DNA of 62,083 nt from the IMG/VR virus record IMGVR_UViG_3300017963_000293, positions 1 to 62,083 of that record, one strand, 5' to 3'. The DNA is from a virus. Every line of letters begins with the position of its first letter. Position 1 is the first letter of the stretch. A program made the position numbers and the translations under genes. Positions 62,025 to 62,083 of the stretch are shown one piece after another. The notes beneath the pieces are model-generated. The model was not told the origin of the DNA and did not search any database. It saw only the letters and a list, made by a program, of their open reading frames with translations.

Positions 62025-62083
62025 CGGCCGGCCGCCTTGTCGATCTCGCTCCTGAGCGTGCGGATCGCGCGCTCTCGGGCGGG
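62021..62083 (-). CDS. C-terminal end of a gene cut by window edge
   Basis: The last 20 codons, ending RTLRSEIDKAAGR, coupled by ATGA to the next gene. Too short to classify. Confidence 0.5.
   Translation of the reverse strand, partial: PARERAIRTLRSEIDKAAGR

Overview
The window looks like part of a large, GC-rich, double-stranded DNA phage with a contractile tail (T4 superfamily). It encodes homologues of a T4 gp20-type portal, a gp21-type prohead protease, a gp23-type major capsid protein and a tail sheath. High GC, frequent GTG starts, GTGA/ATGA stop-start overlaps and many probable leaderless genes behind a TAGAAC -10-like element point to an actinobacterial host. That host is an inference. 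Terminase, polymerase and lysis genes are not in this window.

Layout. 1-5.2 kb and 10.3-23.4 kb (minus strand) form the head/neck/sheath operon. Reading right to left it holds an HNH gene that looks frameshifted, an SNase-like nuclease, small unknown proteins, two degenerate Hint proteins, a portal with an intein, two probable core proteins, a protease-scaffold fusion with an intein, the major capsid protein, neck-type genes and the sheath. The operon is interrupted at 5.3-10.2 kb by a mostly plus-strand island that ends in a compact type V CRISPR-Cas locus. This is a 654-residue Cas12m-like effector followed, 10 bases after its stop codon, by six repeats and five spacers (two identical). No cas1 or cas2 is seen. 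23.5-26.7 kb holds four plus-strand genes. 26.7-40.4 kb is mostly minus strand: a Nudix protein, a recombinase-domain fragment, MazG, a roughly 1650-residue polyvalent protein (SF1 helicase, 2H phosphoesterase, metallopeptidase, DUF5661-like) and Ndk. 40.8-55.6 kb is a mosaic of very small genes, with three fibre/appendage-like genes at 42.1-43.8 and 46.5-47.6 kb. 55.8-62.1 kb holds a nuclease, zinc proteins, a degenerate receiver domain, two XRE-type regulators and long non-coding stretches full of palindromes and hairpins.

Three genome-wide patterns stand out. (1) About thirty otherwise unrelated small proteins carry a short helix-like motif of the form S-A-[VI]-[DE]-x-L-[AG]-x-[LIV]-[AV], usually at the C-terminus. 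This could be a common docking or packaging tag. (2) GGGTAGAAC lies directly upstream of more than twenty genes on both strands, always in the gene's direction. In ten of them the start codon lies exactly six bases after TAGAAC/TAGAAT, as expected for leaderless mRNAs. (3) A second element, GTGAGAA-N11-GTTGTTG, occurs four times on the plus strand with constant spacing. Together with the Cas12m-like locus, these suggest a phage with its own transcription signals and a large tagged set of small effectors. All family assignments are by eye, without database searches.
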